From contig CM057135.1 of NCBI GenBank assembly GCA_029964075.1, positions 3,271,001 to 3,335,000 of the forward strand: a stretch of 64,000 bases of DNA, given 5' to 3'. The stretch comes from Patiria pectinifera. Lineage: Eukaryota > Echinodermata > Asteroidea > Valvatida > Asterinidae. Positions 27,051-43,500 of this stretch are shown here, one piece after another. The notes beneath the pieces were generated by a model. That model ran no database searches and was not told the origin of the DNA. It worked only from the letters and a program-made list of their open reading frames with translations. Position 1 is the stretch's first letter; each line of letters begins with the position of its first letter. The position numbers and the translations under genes were made by a program.

Positions 27051-28533
27051 TGTCACATTCACAGCTGAGTTTGGCATCTGACGGAGTCCGTCTGCCCATC
27101 AGTGGATGATGAGGATTACTCACCTTGATTGTGGAACATCGTTGTCACATTCACAGCTGAATGTGCCATCTCACAGAATCCGTCTGCCCATCAGTGGATG
27201 AGGAGGATTACTCACCTTGACTGTGGAACATCGTTGTCACATTCACAGCTGAATGTGCCATCTCACAGAATCCGTCTGCCCATCAGTGGATGATGAGGAT
27301 TACTCACCTTGACTGTGGAACATGTTGTCACATTCACAGCTGAATGTGGCTTCTCACGGAGTCCGTCTGCTCATCAGTGGATGATGAGGATAACTCACCT
27401 TGACTGTGGAACATGTTGTCACATTCACAGCTGAATGTGCCATCTCATGGAGTACGTCTGCCCATCAGTGGATGATGAGGATTACTCACCTTGATTGTGG
27501 AACATCGTTGTCACATTCACAGCTGAATGTGCCATCTCACAGAATCCGTCTGCCCATCAGTGGATGATGAGGATTACTCACCTTGACTGTGGAACATCGT
27601 TGTCACATTCACAGCTGAACGTGGCATCTGACGGAGTCCGTCTGCTCATCAGTGGATGATGAGGATTACTCACTATGACTGTGGAGCATCGTTGTCACAT
27701 TCACAGCTGAGTGTGGCATCTGACGGAGTCCGTCTGCCCATCAGTGGATGATGAGGATTACTCACTATCACTATGGAGCATCGTTGTCACATTCACAGCT
27801 GAACGTGGCATCTGACGGAGTCCGTCTGCCCATAAGTGGATGATGAGGATTACTCACTATGACTGTGGAACATCGTTGTCATTCACAGCTGAATGTGCCT
27901 TCTCAAAGAATCCGTCTGCCCATCAGTGGATGAGGAGGATTACTCACCTTGACTGTGGAACATGTTGTCACATTCACAGCTGAATGTGGCTTCTCGCGGA
28001 GTCCGTCTGCCCATCAGTGGATGATGAGGATTACTCACTATGACTATGGAGCATCGTTGTCACATTCAAAGCTGAGTGTGGCATCTGACGGAGTCCGTCT
28101 GCTCATCAGTGGATGATGAGGATTACTCACCTTGATTGTGGAACATCGTTGTCACATTCACAGCTCAATGTGCCATCGGACAGAGTCCGTCTGCCCATCA
28201 GTGGATGATGAGGATTACTCACCTTGACTGTGGAACATGGTTGTCACATTCACAGCTGAATGTAGCTTCTCACGAGTCCGTCTGCCCATCAGTGGATGAT
28301 GAGGATTACTCACTATGACTATGGAGCATTGTTGTCACATTCACAGCTGAATGTAGCATCTCATGGAGTCCGTCTGCTCATCAGTGGATGATGAGGATTA
28401 CTCACTATGACTATGGAGCATTGTTGTCACATTCACAGCTGAATGTGGCATCTCATGGAGTCCGTCTGCTCATCAGTGGATGATGAGGATTACTCACCAT
28501 GACTGTGGAACATGTTGTGACATTTACAGCTGA

Positions 28534-31500
28534 GTGTGCCATGTCACAAAATGTGTCTGCTCATCAATTGTTGTTGACGATCACTCACTGTGGCGGTGGA
28601 TCATCGTTGTCACATTTACAGCTGAATGTGGCTTCTCGCGGAGTCCGTCTGCTCATCAGTGGATGATGAAGATTACTTACCATGACTGTGGAGCATCGTT
28701 GTCACATTCACAGCTGAGTGTGGCATCTGACGGAGTCCGTCTGCCCATCAGTGGATGATGAGGATTACTCACTATCACTATGGAGCATTGTTGTCACATT
28801 CACAGCTGAACGTGGCATCTGACGGAGTCCGTCTGCTCATCAGTGGATGATGAGGATTACTCACTATGACTGTGGAGCATCGTTGTCACATTCACAGCTG
28901 AGTGTGGCATCTGACGGAGTCCGTCTGCCCATAAGTGGATGATGAGGATTACTCACCTTGACTGTGGAACATCGTTGTCACATTCACAGCTGAATGTGCC
29001 ATCTCACAGAATCCGTCTGCCCATCAGTGGATGAGGAGGATTACTCACCTTGACTGTGGAACATGTTGTCACATTCACAGCTGAATTCGGCTTCTCGCGG
29101 AGTCCGTATGCCCATCAGTGGATGATGAGGATGACTCACTATGACTATGGAGCATCGTTGTCACATTCACAGCTGAGTTTGGCATCTGACGGAGTCCGTC
29201 TGCCCATCAGTGGATGATGGGGATTACTCGCTATGTCTATGGAACATCTTTGTCACATTCACAGCTGAATGTGGCTTCTAGGAGTCCGTCTGCTCATCAG
29301 TGGATGATGAAGATTACTCACCATGACTGTGGAGCATCGTTGTCACATTCACAGCTGAGTGTGGCATCTGACGGAGTCCGTCTGCTCATCAGTGGATGAT
29401 GAGGATTACTCACCATGACTGTGGAGCAGCGTTGTCACATTCACACCTCAATGTGCCATCTCTGAATACGTCTGCCCATCAGTGGATGATGAGGATTACT
29501 CCTATGACTATGGAGCATCGTTGTCACATTCACAGCTGAGTGTGGCATCTGACGGAGTCCGTCTGCCCATCAGTGGATGATGAGGATTACTCACTATGAC
29601 TGTGGAACATCGTTGTCACATTCACAGCTGAGTGTGGCATCTGACGGAGTCCGTCTGCTCATCAGTGGATGATGAGGATTACTCACTATCACTATGGAGC
29701 ATCGTTGTCACATTCACAGCTGAACGTGGCATCTGACGCATTCAGTCTGCTCATCATATGTTGATGAGGATTACTCACTATGACTGTGGAGCATCGTTGT
29801 CACATTCACAGCTGAGTGTGGCATCTGACGGAGTCCGTCTGCCCATAAGTGGATGATGAGGATTACTCACCTTGACTGTGGAACATCGTTGTCACATTCA
29901 CAGCTGAATGTGCCATCTCACATAATCCGTCTGCCCATCAGTGGATGAGGAGGATTACTCACCTTGACTGTGGAACATCGTTGTCACATTCACAGCTGAA
30001 TGTGCCATCTCAAAAGAATCCGTCTGCCCATCAGTGGATGATGAGGATTACTCACCTTGACTGTGGAACATGTTGTCACATTCACAGCTGAATGTGGCTT
30101 CTCATGAGTCCATCTGCTCATCAGTGGATGAGGAGGATTACCCACCTTGCCTGTGGAACCTGTTGTCACATTCACAGCTGAATGTGCCATCTCATGGAGT
30201 ACGTCTGCCCATCAGTGGATGAGGAGGATTACTCACCTTGATTGTGGAACATCGTTGTAACATTCACAGCTGAATGTGCCATCTCACAGAATCCGTCTGC
30301 CCATCAGTGGATGAGAGGATTACTCACCTTGACTGTGGAACATCGTTGTCACATTCACAGCTGAATGTGCCATCTCACAGAATCCGTCTGCCCATCAGTG
30401 GATGATGAGGATTACTCACCTTGACTGTGGAACATGTTGTCACATTCACAGCTGAATGTGGCTTCTCACGGAGTCCATCTGCTCATCAGTGGATGATGAG
30501 GATTACTCACCTTGACTGTGGAACATGTTGTCACATTCACAGCTGAATGTGCCATCTCATGGAGTACGTCTGCCCATCAGTGGATGATGAGGATTACTCA
30601 CCTTGATTGTGGAACATCGTTGTCACATTCACAGCTGAATGTGCCATCTCACAGAATCCGTCTGCCCATCAGTGGATGATGAGGATTACTCACCTTGATT
30701 GTGGAACATCGTTGTCACATTCACAGCTGAATGTGGCATCTGACGGAGTCCGGTCTGCTCATCAGTGGATGATGAGGATTACTCACTATGACTGTGGAGC
30801 ATCGTTGTCACATTCACAGCTGAGTGTGGCATCTGACGGAGTCCGTCTGCCCATCAGTGGATGATGATGATTACTCACTATCACTATGGAGCATCGTTGT
30901 CACATTCACAGCTGAGTGTGGCATCTGACGGAGTCCGTCTGCCCATAAGTGGATGATGAGGATTACTCACCTTGACTGTGGAACATCGTTGTCACATTCA
31001 CAGCTGAGTTTGGCATCTGACGGAGTCCGTCTGACCATCAGTGGATGATGAGGATTACTCACCTTGACTGTGGAACATCGTTGTCACATTCACAGCTGAA
31101 TGTGCCATCTCACAGAATCCGTCTACCCATCAGTGGATGAGGAGGATTACTCACTATGACTATGGAGCATCGTTGTCACATTCACAGCTGAGTTTGGCAT
31201 CTGACGGAGTCCGTCTGCCCATCAGTGGATGATGAGGATTACTCACCTTGATTGTGGAACATCGTTGTCACATTCACAGCTGAATGTGCCATCTCACAGA
31301 ATCCGTCTGCCCATCAGTGGATGAGGAGGATTACTCACCTTGACTGTGGAACATCGTTGTCACATTCACAGCTGAATGTGCCATCTCACAGAATCCGTCT
31401 GCCCATCAGTGGATGATGAGGATTACTCACCTTGACTGTGGAACATGTTGTCACATTCACAGCTGAATGTGGCTTCTCACGGAGTCCGTCTGCTCATCAG

Positions 31501-34500
31501 TGGATGATGAGGATTACTCACCTTGACTGTGGAACATGTTGTCACATTCACAGCTGAATGTGCCATCTCATGGAGTACGTCTGCCCATCAGTGGATGATG
31601 AGGATTACTCACCTTGATTGTGGAACATCGTTGTCACATTCACAGCTGAATGTGCCATCTCACAGAATCCGTCTGCCCATCAGTGGATGATGAGGATTAC
31701 TCACCTTGACTGTGGAACATCGTTGTCACATTCACAGCTGAACGTGGCATCTGACGGAGTCCGTCTGCTCATCAGTGGATGATGAGGATTACTCACTATG
31801 ACTGTGGAGCATCGTTGTCACATTCACAGCTGAGTGTGGCATCTGACGGAGTCCGTCTGCCCATCAGTGGATGATGAGGATTACTCACTATCACTATGGA
31901 GCATCGTTGTCACATTCACAGCTGAACGTGGCATCTGACGGAGTCCGTCTGCCCATAAGTGGATGATGAGGATTACTCACTATGACTGTGGAACATCGTT
32001 GTCACATTCACAGCTGAATGTGCCATCTCACAGAATCCGTCTGCCCATCAGTGGATGAGGAGGATTACTCACCTTGACTGTGGAACATGTTGTCACATTC
32101 ACAGCTGAATGTGGCTTCTCGCGGAGTCCGTCTGCCCATCAGTGGATGATGAGGATTACTCACTATGACTATGGAGCATCGTTGTCACATTCACAGCTGA
32201 GTTTGGCATCTGACGGAGTCCGTCTGCCCATCAGTGGATGATGAGGATTACTCACCTTGATTGTGGAACATCGTTGTCACATTCACAGCTGAATGTGCCA
32301 TCTCACAGAATCCGTCTGCCCATCAGTGGATGATGAGGATTACTCACCTTGACTGTGGAACATCGTTGTCACATTCACAGCTGAATGTAGCTTCTCACGG
32401 AGTCCGTCTGCCCATCAGTGGATGATGAGGATTACTCACTATGACTATGGAGCATTGTTGTCACATTCACAGCTGAATGTAGCATCTCATGGAGTCCGTC
32501 TGCTCATCAGTGGATGATGAGGATTACTCACTATGACTATGGAGCATTGTTGTCACATTCACAGCTGAATGTGGCATCTCATGGAGTCCGTCTGCTCATC
32601 AGTGGATGATGAGGATTACTCACCATGACTGTGGAACATGTTGTGACATTTACAGCTGAGTGTGCCATGTCACAAAATGTGTCTGCTCATCAATTGTTGT
32701 TGACGATCACTCACTGTGGCGGTGGATCATCGTTGTCACATTTACAGCTGAATGTGGCTTCTCGCGGAGTCCGTCTGCTCATCAGTGGATGATGAAGATT
32801 ACTTACCATGACTGTGGAGCATCGTTGTCACATTCACAGCTGAGTGTGGCATCTGACGGAGTCCGTCGGCTCATCAGTGGATGATGAGGATTACTCACCA
32901 TGACTGTGGAGCATCGTTGTCACATTCACAGCTGAATGTGCCATCTCACAGAATCCGTCTGCCCATCAGTGGATGATGAGGATTACTCACTATGACTATG
33001 GAGCATTGTTGTCACATTCACAGCTGAGTGTGGCATCTGACGGAGTCCGTCTGCTCATCAGTGGATGATGAGGATTACTCAATATGACTGTGGAGCATCG
33101 TTGTCACATTCACAGCTGAGTGTGGCATCTGACGGAGTCCGTCTGCCCATCAGTGGATGATGAGGATTACTCACTATGACTATGGAGCATCGTTGTCACA
33201 TTCACAGCTGAACGTGGCATCTGACGGAGTCCGTCTGCTCATCAGTGGATGATGAGGATTACTCACTATGACTGTGGAGCATCGTTGTCACATTCACAGC
33301 TGAGTGTGGCATCTGACGGAGTCCGTCTGCCCATCAGTGGATGATGAGGATTACTCACTATCACTGTGGAGCATCGTTGTCACATTCACAGCTGAACGTG
33401 GCATCTGACGGAGTCCGTCTGCCCATAAGTGGATGATGAGGATTACTCACTATGACTGTGGAACATCGTTGTCACATTCACAGCTGAATGTGCCATCTCA
33501 CAGAATCCGTCTGCCCATCAGTGGATGAGGAGGATTACTCACCTTGACTGTGGAACATGTTGTCACATTCACAGCTGAATGTGGCTTCTCGCGAAGTCCG
33601 TCTGCCCATCAGTGGATGATGAGGATTACTCACTATGACTATGGAGCATCGTTGTCATATTCACAGCTGAGTGTGGCATCTGACGGAGTCCGTCTGCCCA
33701 TCAGTGGATGATGAGGATTACTCACCTTGATTGTGGAACATCGTTGTCACATTCACAGCTGAATGTGCCATCTCACAGAATCCGTCTGCCCATCAGTGGA
33801 TGATGAGGATTACTCACCTTGACTGTGGAACATCGTTGTCACATTCACAGCTGAATGGCTTCTCACGGAGTCCGTCTGCCCATCAGTGGATGATGAGGAT
33901 TACTCACTATGACTATGGAGCATTGTTGTCACATTCACAGCTGAATGTAGCATCTCATGGAGTCCGTCTGCTCATCAGTGGATGATGAGGATTACTCACT
34001 ATGACTATGGAGCATTGTTGTCACATTCACAGCTGAATGTGGCATCTCATGGAGTCCGTCTGCTCATCAGTGGATGATGAGGATTACTCACCATGACTGT
34101 GGAACATGTTGTGACATTTACAGCTGAGTGTGCCATGTCACAAAATGTGTCTGCTCATCAATTGTTGTTGACGATCACTCACTGTGGCGGTGGATCATCG
34201 TTGCCACATTTACAGCTGAATGTGGCTTCTCACGGAGTCCGTCTGCTGATCAGTGGATGATGAGGATTACTCACTATGACTGTGGACCATCGTTGTCACA
34301 TTTAAAGCTGAAGGCTTCTCGCGGAGTCCGTCTGCTCATCAGTGGATGATGAAGATTACTCACCATGACTGTGGAGCATCGTTGTCACATTCACAGCTGA
34401 GTGTGGCATCTGACGGAGTCCGTCGGCTCATCAGTGGATGATGAGGATTACTCACCATGACTGTGGAGCATCGTTGTCACATTCACAGCTGAATGTGCCA

Positions 34501-37500
34501 TCTCACAGAATCCGTCTGCCCATCAGTGGATGATGAGGATTACTCACTATGACTATGGAGCATTGTTGTCACATTCACAGCTGAGTGTGGCATCTGACGG
34601 AGTCCGTCTGCTCATCAGTGGATGATGAGGATTACTCAATATGACTGTGGAGCATCGTTGTCACATTCACAGCTGAGTGTGGCATCTGACGGAGTCCGTC
34701 TGCCCATCAGTGGATGATGAGGATTACTCACTATGACTATGGAGCATCGTTGTCACATTCACAGCTGAACGTGGCATCTGACGGAGTCCGTCTGCCCATA
34801 AGTGGATGATGAGAATTACTCACCTTGACTGTGGAACATCGTTGTCACATTCACAGCTGAATGTGCCATCTCACAGAATCCGTCTGCCCATCAGTGGATG
34901 AGGAGGATTACTCACCTTGACTGTGGAACATGTTATCACATTCACAGCTGAATGTGGCTTCTCGCGGAGTCCGTCTGCCCATCAGTGGATGATGAGGATT
35001 ACTCACCTTGATTGTGGAACATCGTTGTCACATTCACAGCTGAATGTGCCATCTCACAGAATCCGTCTGCCCATCAGTGGATGATGAGGATTACTCACCT
35101 TGACTGTGGAACATCGTTGTCACATTCACAGCTGAATGTAGCTTCTCACGGAGTCCGTCTGCCCATCAGTGGATGATGAGGATTACTCACTATGACTATG
35201 GAGCATTGTTGTCACATTCACAGCTGAATGTAGCATCTCATGGAGTCCGTCTGCTCATCAGTGGATGATGAGGATTACTCACTATGACTATGGAGCATTG
35301 TTGTCACATTCACATTTGAATGTGGCATCTCATGGAGTCCGTCTGCTCATCAGTGGATGATGAGGATTACTCACCATGACTGTGGAACATGTTGTGACAT
35401 TTACAGCTGAGTGTGCCATGTCACAAAATGTGTCTGCTCATCAATTGTTGTTGACGATCACTCACTGTGGCGGTGGATCATCGTTGTCACATTTACAGCT
35501 GAATGTGGCTTCTCGCGGAGTCCGTCTGCTCATCAGTGGATGATGAAGATTACTTACCATGACTGTGGAGCATCGTTGTCACATTCACAGCTGAGTGTGG
35601 CATCTGACGGAGTCCGTCGGCTCATCAGTGGATGATGAGGATTACTCACCATGACTGTGGAGCATCGTTGTCACATTCACAGCTGAATGTGCCATCTCAC
35701 AGAATCCGTCTGCCCATCAGTGGATGATGAGGATTACTCACTATGACTATGGAGCATTGTTGTCACATTCACAGCTGAGTGTGGCATCTGACGGAAGTCC
35801 GTCTGCTCATCAGTGGATGATGAGGATTACACACTATGACTGTGGAGCATCGTTGTCACATTCACAGCTGAGTGTGGCATCTGACGGAGTCCGTCTGCCC
35901 ATCAGTGGATGATGAGGATTACTCACTATGACTATGGAGCATCGTTGTCACATTCACAGCTGAACGTGGCATCTGACGGAGTCCGTCTGCTCATCAGTGG
36001 ATGATGAGGATTACTCACTATGACTGTGGAGCATCGTTGTCACATTCACAGCTGAGTGTGGCATCTGACGGAGTCCGTCTGCCCATCAGTGGATGATGAG
36101 GATTACTCACTATGACTGTGGAACATCGTTGTCACATTCACAGCTGAATGTGGCATCTGACGGAGTCCGTCTGCCCATCAGTGGATGATGAGGATTACTC
36201 ACTATGACTGTGGAACATCGTTGTCACATTCACAGCTGAATGTGCCATCTCACAGAATCCGTCTGCCCATCAGTGGATGAGGAGGATTACTCACCTTGAC
36301 TGTGGAACATGTTGTCACATTCACAGCTGAATGTGGCTTCTCGCGAAGTCCGTCTGCCCATCAGTGGATGATGAGGATTACTCACTATGACTATGGAGCA
36401 TCGTTGTCTTATTCACAGCTGAGTTTGGCATCTGACGGAGTCCGTCTGCCCATCAGTGGATGATGAGGATTACTCACCTTGATTGTGGAACATCGTTGTC
36501 ACATTCACAGCTGAATGTGCCATCTCACAGAATCCGTCTGCCCATCAGTGGATGATGAGGATTACTCACCTTGACTGTGGAACATCGTTGTCACATTCAC
36601 AGCTGAATGTAGCTTCTCACGGAGTCCGTCTGCCCATCAGTGGATGATGAGGATTACTCACTATGACTATGGAGCATTGTTGTCACATTCACAGCTGAAT
36701 GTAGCATCTCATGGAGTCCGTCTGCTCATCAGTGGATGATGAGGATTACTCACTATGACTATGGAGCATTGTTGTCACATTCACAGCTGAATGTGGCATC
36801 TCATGGAGTCCGTCTACTCATCAGTGGATGATGAGGATTACTCACCATGACTGTGGAACATGTTGTGACATTTACAGCTGAGTGTGCCATGTCACAAAAT
36901 GTGTCTGCTCATCAATTGTTGTTGACGATCACTCACTGTGGCGGTGGATCATCGTTGCCACATTTACAGCTGAATGTGGCTTCTCACGGAGTCCGTCTGC
37001 TGATCAGTGGATGATGAGGATTACTCACTATGACTGTGGACCATCGTTGTCACATTTAAAGCTGAATGTGGCTTCTCGCGGAGTCCGTCTGCTCATCAGT
37101 GGATGATGAAGATTACTCACCATGACTGTGGAGCATCGTTGTCACATTCACAGCTGAGTGTGGCATCTGACGGAGTCCGTCGGCTCATCAGTGGATGATG
37201 AGGATTACTCACCATGACTGTGGAGCATCGTTGTCACATTCACAGCTGAATGTGCCATCTCACAGAATCCGTCTGCCCATCAGTGGATGATGAGGATTAC
37301 TCACTATGACTATGGAGCATTGTTGTCACATTCACAGCTGAGTGTGGCATCTGACGGAGTCCGTCTGCTCATCAGCGGATGATGAGGATTACTCAATATG
37401 ACTGTGGAGCATCGTTGTCACATTCACAGCTGAGTGTGGCATCTGACGGAGTCCGTCTGCCCATCAGTGGATGATGAGGATTACTCACTATGACTATGGA

Positions 37501-40500
37501 GCATCGTTGTCACATTCACAGCTGAACGTGGCATCTGACGGAGTCCGTCTGCCCATAAGTGGATGATGAGAATTACTCACCTTGACTGTGGAACATCGTT
37601 GTCACATTCACAGCTGAATGTGCCATCTCACAGAATCCGTCTGCCCATCAGTGGATGAGGAGGATTACTCACCTTGACTGTGGAACATGTTATCACATTC
37701 ACAGCTGAATGTGGCTTCTCGCGGAGTCCGTCTGCCCATCAGTGGATGATGAGGATTACTCACCTTGATTGTGGAACATCGTTGTCACATTCACAGCTGA
37801 ATGTGCCATCTCACAGAATCCGTCTGCCCATCAGTGGATGATGAGGATTACTCACCTTGACTGTGGAACATCGTTGTCACATTCACAGCTGAATGTAGCT
37901 TCTCACGGAGTCCGTCTGCCCATCAGTGGATGATGAGGATTACTCACTATGACTATGGAGCATTGTTGTCACATTCACAGCTGAATGTAGCATCTCATGG
38001 AGTCCGTCTGCTCATCAGTGGATGATGAAGTTTACTCACTATGACTATGGAGCATTGTTGTCACATTCACAGCTGAATGTGGCATCTCATGGAGTCCGTC
38101 TGCTCATCAGTGGATGATGAGGATTACTCACCATGACTGTGGAACATGTTGTGACATTTACAGCTGAGTGTGCCATGTCACAAAATGTGTCTGCTCATCA
38201 ATTGTTGTTGACGATCACTCACTGTGGCGGTGGATCATCGTTGCCACATTTACAGCTGAATGTGGCTTCTCACGGAGTCCGTCTGCTGATCAGTGGATGA
38301 TGAGGATTACTCACTATGACTGTGGACCATCGTTGTCACATTTACAGCTGAATGTGGCTTCTCGCGGAGTCCGTCTGCCCATCAGTGGATGATGAAGATT
38401 ACTCACCATGACTGTGGAGCATCGTTGTCACATTCACAGCTGAGTGTGGCATCTGACGGAGTCCGTCGGCTCATCAGTGGATGATGAGGATTACTCACCA
38501 TGACTGTGGAGCATCGTTGTCACATTCACAGCTGAATGTGCCATCTCACAGAATCCGTCTGCCCATCAGTGGATGATGAGGATTACTCACTATGACTATG
38601 GAGCATTGTTGTCACATTCACAGCTGAGTGTGGCATCTCACGGAGTCCGTCTGCTCATCAGTGGATGATGAGGATTACTCACTATGACTGTGGAGCATCG
38701 TTGTCACATTCACAGCTGAGTGTGGCATCTGACGGAGTCCGTCTGCCCATCAGTGGATGATGAGGATTACTCACTATGACTATGGAGCATCGTTGTCACA
38801 TTCACAGCTGAACGTGGCATCTGACGGAGTACGTCTGCTCATCAGTGGATGATGAGGATTACTCACTATGACTGTGGAGCATCGTTGTCACATTCACAGC
38901 TGAGTGTGGCATCTGACGGAGTCCGTCTGCCCATCAGTGGATGATGAGGATTACTCACTATCACTGTGGAGCATCGTTGTCACATTCACAGCTAAACGTG
39001 GCATCTGACGGAGTCCGTCTGCCCATAAGTGGATGATGAGGATTACTCACTATGACTGTGGAACATCGTTGTCACATTCACAGCTGAATGTGCCATCTCA
39101 CAGAATCCGTCTGCCCATCAGTGGATGAGGAGGATTACTCACCTTGACTGTGGAACATGTTGTCACATTCACAGCTGAATGTGGCTTCTCATGTAGTACG
39201 TCTGCCCATCAGTGGATGATGAGGATTACTCACTATGACTATGGAGCATCGTTGTCACATTCACAGCTGAGTTTGGCATCTGACGGAGTCCGTCTGCCCA
39301 TCAGTGGATGATGAGGATTACTCACCTTGATTGTGGAACATCGTTGTCACATTCACAGCTGAATGTGCCATCTCACAGAATCCGTCTGCCCATCAGTGGA
39401 TGATGAGGATTACTCACCTTGACTGTGGAACATCGTTGTCACATTCACAGCTGAATGTAGCTTCTCACGGAGTCCGTCTGCCCATCAGTGGATGATGAGG
39501 ATTACTCACTATGACTATGGAGCATTGTTGTCACATTCACAGCTGAATGTAGCATCTCATGGAGTCCGTCTGCTCATCAGTGGATGATGAAGTTTACTCA
39601 CTATGACTATGGAGCATTGTTGTCACATTCACAGCTGAATGTGGCATCTCATGGAGTCCGTCTGCTCATCAGTGGATGATGAGGATTACTCACCATGACT
39701 GTGGAACATGTTGTGACATTTACAGCTGAGTGTGCCATGTCACAAAATGTGTCTGCTCATCAATTGTTGTTGACGATCACTCACTGTGGCGGTGGATCAT
39801 CGTTGCCACATTTACAGCTGAATGTGGCTTCTCACGGAGTCCGTCTGCTGATCAGTGGATGATGAGGATTACTCACTATGACTGTGGACCATCGTTGTCA
39901 CATTTACAGCTGAATGTGGCTTCTCGCGGAGTCCGTCTGCCCATCAGTGGATGATGAAGATTACTCACCATGACTGTGGAGCATCGTTGTCACATTCACA
40001 GCTGAGTGTGGCATCTGACGGAGTCCGTCGGCTCATCAGTGGATGATGAGGATTACTCACCATGACTGTGGAGCATCGTTGTCACATTCACAGCTGAATG
40101 TGCCATCTCACAGAATCCGTCTGCCCATCAGTGGATGATGAGGATTACTCACTATGACTATGGAGCATTGTTGTCACATTCACAGCTGAGTGTGGCATCT
40201 GACGGAGTCCGTCTGCTCATCAGTGGATGATGAGGATTACTCAATATGACTGTGGAGCATCGTTGTCACATTCACAGCTGAGTGTGGCATCTGACGGAGT
40301 CCGTCTGCCCATCAGTGGATGATGAGGATTACTCACTATGACTATGGAGCATCGTTGTCACATTCACAGCTGAACGTGGCATCTGACGGAGTCCGTCTGC
40401 TCATCAGTGGATGATGAGGATTACTCACTATGACTGTGGAGCATCGTTGTCACATTCACAGCTGAGTGTGGCATCTGACGGAGTCCGTCTGCCCATCAGT

Positions 40501-43500
40501 GGATGATGAGGATTACTCACTATCACTGTGGAGCATCGTTGTCACATTCACAGCTAAACGTGGCATCTGACGGAGTCCGTCTGCCCATAAGTGGATGATG
40601 AGGATTACTCACTATGACTGTGGAACATCGTTGTCACATTCACAGCTGAATGTGCCATCTCACAGAATCCGTCTGCCCATCAGTGGATGAGGAGGATTAC
40701 TCACCTTGACTGTGGAACATGTTGTCACATTCACAGCTGAATGTGGCTTCTCGCGGAGTCCGTCTGCCCATCAGTGGATGATGAGGATTACTCACTATGA
40801 CTATGGAGCATCGTTGTCACATTCACAGCTGAGTTTGGCATCTGACGGAGTCCGTCTGCCCATCAGTGGATGATGAGGATTACTCACCTTGATTGTGGAA
40901 CATCGTTGTCACATTCACAGCTGAATGTGCCATCTCACAGAATCCGTCTGCCCATCAGTGGATGATGAGGATTACTCACCTTGACTGTGGAACATCGTTG
41001 TCACATTCACAGCTGAATGTAGCTTCTCACGGAGTCCGTCTGCCCATCAGTGGATGATGAGGATTACTCACTATGACTATGGAGCATTGTTGTCACATTC
41101 ACAGCTGAATGTAGCATCTCATGGAGTCCGTCTGCTCATCAGTGGATGATGAGGATTACTCACTATGACTATGGAGCATTGTTGTCACATTCACAGCTGA
41201 ATGTGGCATCTCATGGAGTCCGTCTGCTCATCAGTGGATGATGAGGATTACTCACCATGACTGTGGAACATGTTGTGACATTTACAGCTGAGTGTGCCAT
41301 GTCACAAAATGTGTCTGCTCATCAATTGTTGTTGACGATCACTCACTGTGGCGGTGGATCATCGTTGCCACATTTACAGCTGAATGTGGCTTCTCACGGA
41401 GTCCGTCTGCTGATCAGTGGATGATGAGGATTACTCACTATGACTGTGGACCATCGTTGTCACATTTAAAGCTGAATGTGGCTTCTCGCGGAGTCCGTCT
41501 GCTCAACAGTGGATGATGAAGATTACTCACCATGACTGTGGAGCATCGTTGTCACATTCACAGCTGAGTGTGGCATCTGACGGAGTCCGTCGGCTCATCA
41601 GTGGATGATGAGGATTACTCACCATGACTGTGGAGCATCGTTGTCACATTCACAGCTGAATGTGCCAGCTCACAGAATCCGTCTGCCCATCAGTGGATGA
41701 TGAGGATTACTCACTATGACTATGGAGCATTGTTGTCACATTCACAGCTGAGTGTGGCATCTGACGGAGTCCGTCTGCTCATCAGTGGATGATGAGGATT
41801 ACTCAATATGACTGTGGAGCATCGTTGTCACATTCACAGCTGAGTGTGGCATCTGACGGAGTCCGTCTGCCCATCAGTGGATGATGAGGATTACTCACTA
41901 TGACTATGGAGCATCGTTGTCACATTCACAGCTGAACGTGGCATCTGACGGAGTCCGTCTGCTCATCAGTGGATGATGAGGATTACTCACTATGACTGTG
42001 GAGCATCGTTGTCACATTCACAGCTGAGTGTGGCATCTGACGGAGTCCGTCTGCCCATCAGTGGATGATGAGGATTACTCACTATCACTATGGAGCATCG
42101 TTGTCACATTCACAGCTGAACGTGGCATCTGACGGAGTCCGTCTGCTCATCAGTGGATGATGAGGATTACTCACTATGACTGTGGAGCATCGTTGTCACA
42201 TTCACAGCTGAGTGTCGCATCTGACGGAGTCCGTCTGCCCATAAGTGGATGATGAGGATTACTCACCTTGACTGTGGACCATCGTTGTCACATTCACAGC
42301 TGAATGTGCCATCTCACAGAATCCGTCTGCCCATCAGTGGATGAGGAGGATTACTCACCTTGACTGTGGAACATCCTTGTCACATTCACAGCTGAATGTG
42401 CCATCTCACAGAATCCGTCTGCCCATCAGTGGATGATGAGGATTACTCACCTTGACTGTGGAACATGTTGTCACATTCACAGCTGAATGTGGCTTCTCAC
42501 GGAGTCCGTCTGCTCATCAGTGGATGATGAGGATTACTCACCTTGACTGTGGAACATGTTGTCACATTCACAGCTGAATGTGCAATCTCATGGAGTACGT
42601 CTGCCCATCAGTGGATGATGAGGATTACTCAGCTTGATTGTGGAACATCGTTGTCACATTCACAGCTGAATGTGCCATCTCACAGAATCCGTCTGCCCAT
42701 CAGTGGATGATGAGGATTACTCACCTTGACTGTGGAACATCGTTGTCACATTCACAGCTGAACGTGGCATCTGACGGAGTCCGTCTGCTCATCAGTGGAT
42801 GATGAGGATTACTCACTATGACTGTGGAGCATCGTTGTCACATTCACAGCTGAGTGTGGCATCTGACGGAGTCCGTCTGCCCATCAGTGGATGATGAGGA
42901 TTACTCACTATCACTATGGAGTATCGTTGTCACATTCACAGCTGAACGTGGCATCTGACGGAGTCCGTCTGCTCATCAGTGGATGATGAGGATTACTCAC
43001 TATGACTGTGGAGCATCGTTGTCATATTCACAGCTGAGTGTGGCATCTGACGGAGTCCGTCTGCCCATAAGTGGATGATGAGAATTACTCACCTTGACTG
43101 TGGAACATCGTTGTCACATTCACAGCTGAATGTGCCATCTCACAGAATCCGTCTGCCCATCAGTGGATGAGGAGGATTACTCACCTTGACTGTGGAACAT
43201 GTTGTCACATTCACAGCTGAATGTGGCTTCTCGCGGAGTCCGTCTGCCCATCAGTGGATGATGAGGATTACTCACTATGACTATGGAGCATCGTTGTCAC
43301 ATTCACAGCTGAGTTTGGCATCTGACGGAGTCCGTCTGCCCATCAGTGGATGATGAGGATTACTCACCTTGATTGTGGAACATCGTTGTCACATTCACAG
43401 CTGAATGTGCCATCTCACAGAATCCGTCTGCCCATCAGTGGATGATGAGGATTACTCACCTTGACTGTGGAACATCGTTGTCACATTCACAGCTGAATGT

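Noticed and set aside
33361-40530. RAG heptamer-like CACTGTG in some satellite monomers
   Set aside because: It arises by single-base variants of CTATGACTGTGG and in the divergent monomer, no nonamer lies at 12 or 23 bp, and the transposon's own ends are CACCGCTG. Coincidence is more likely than a signal sequence.
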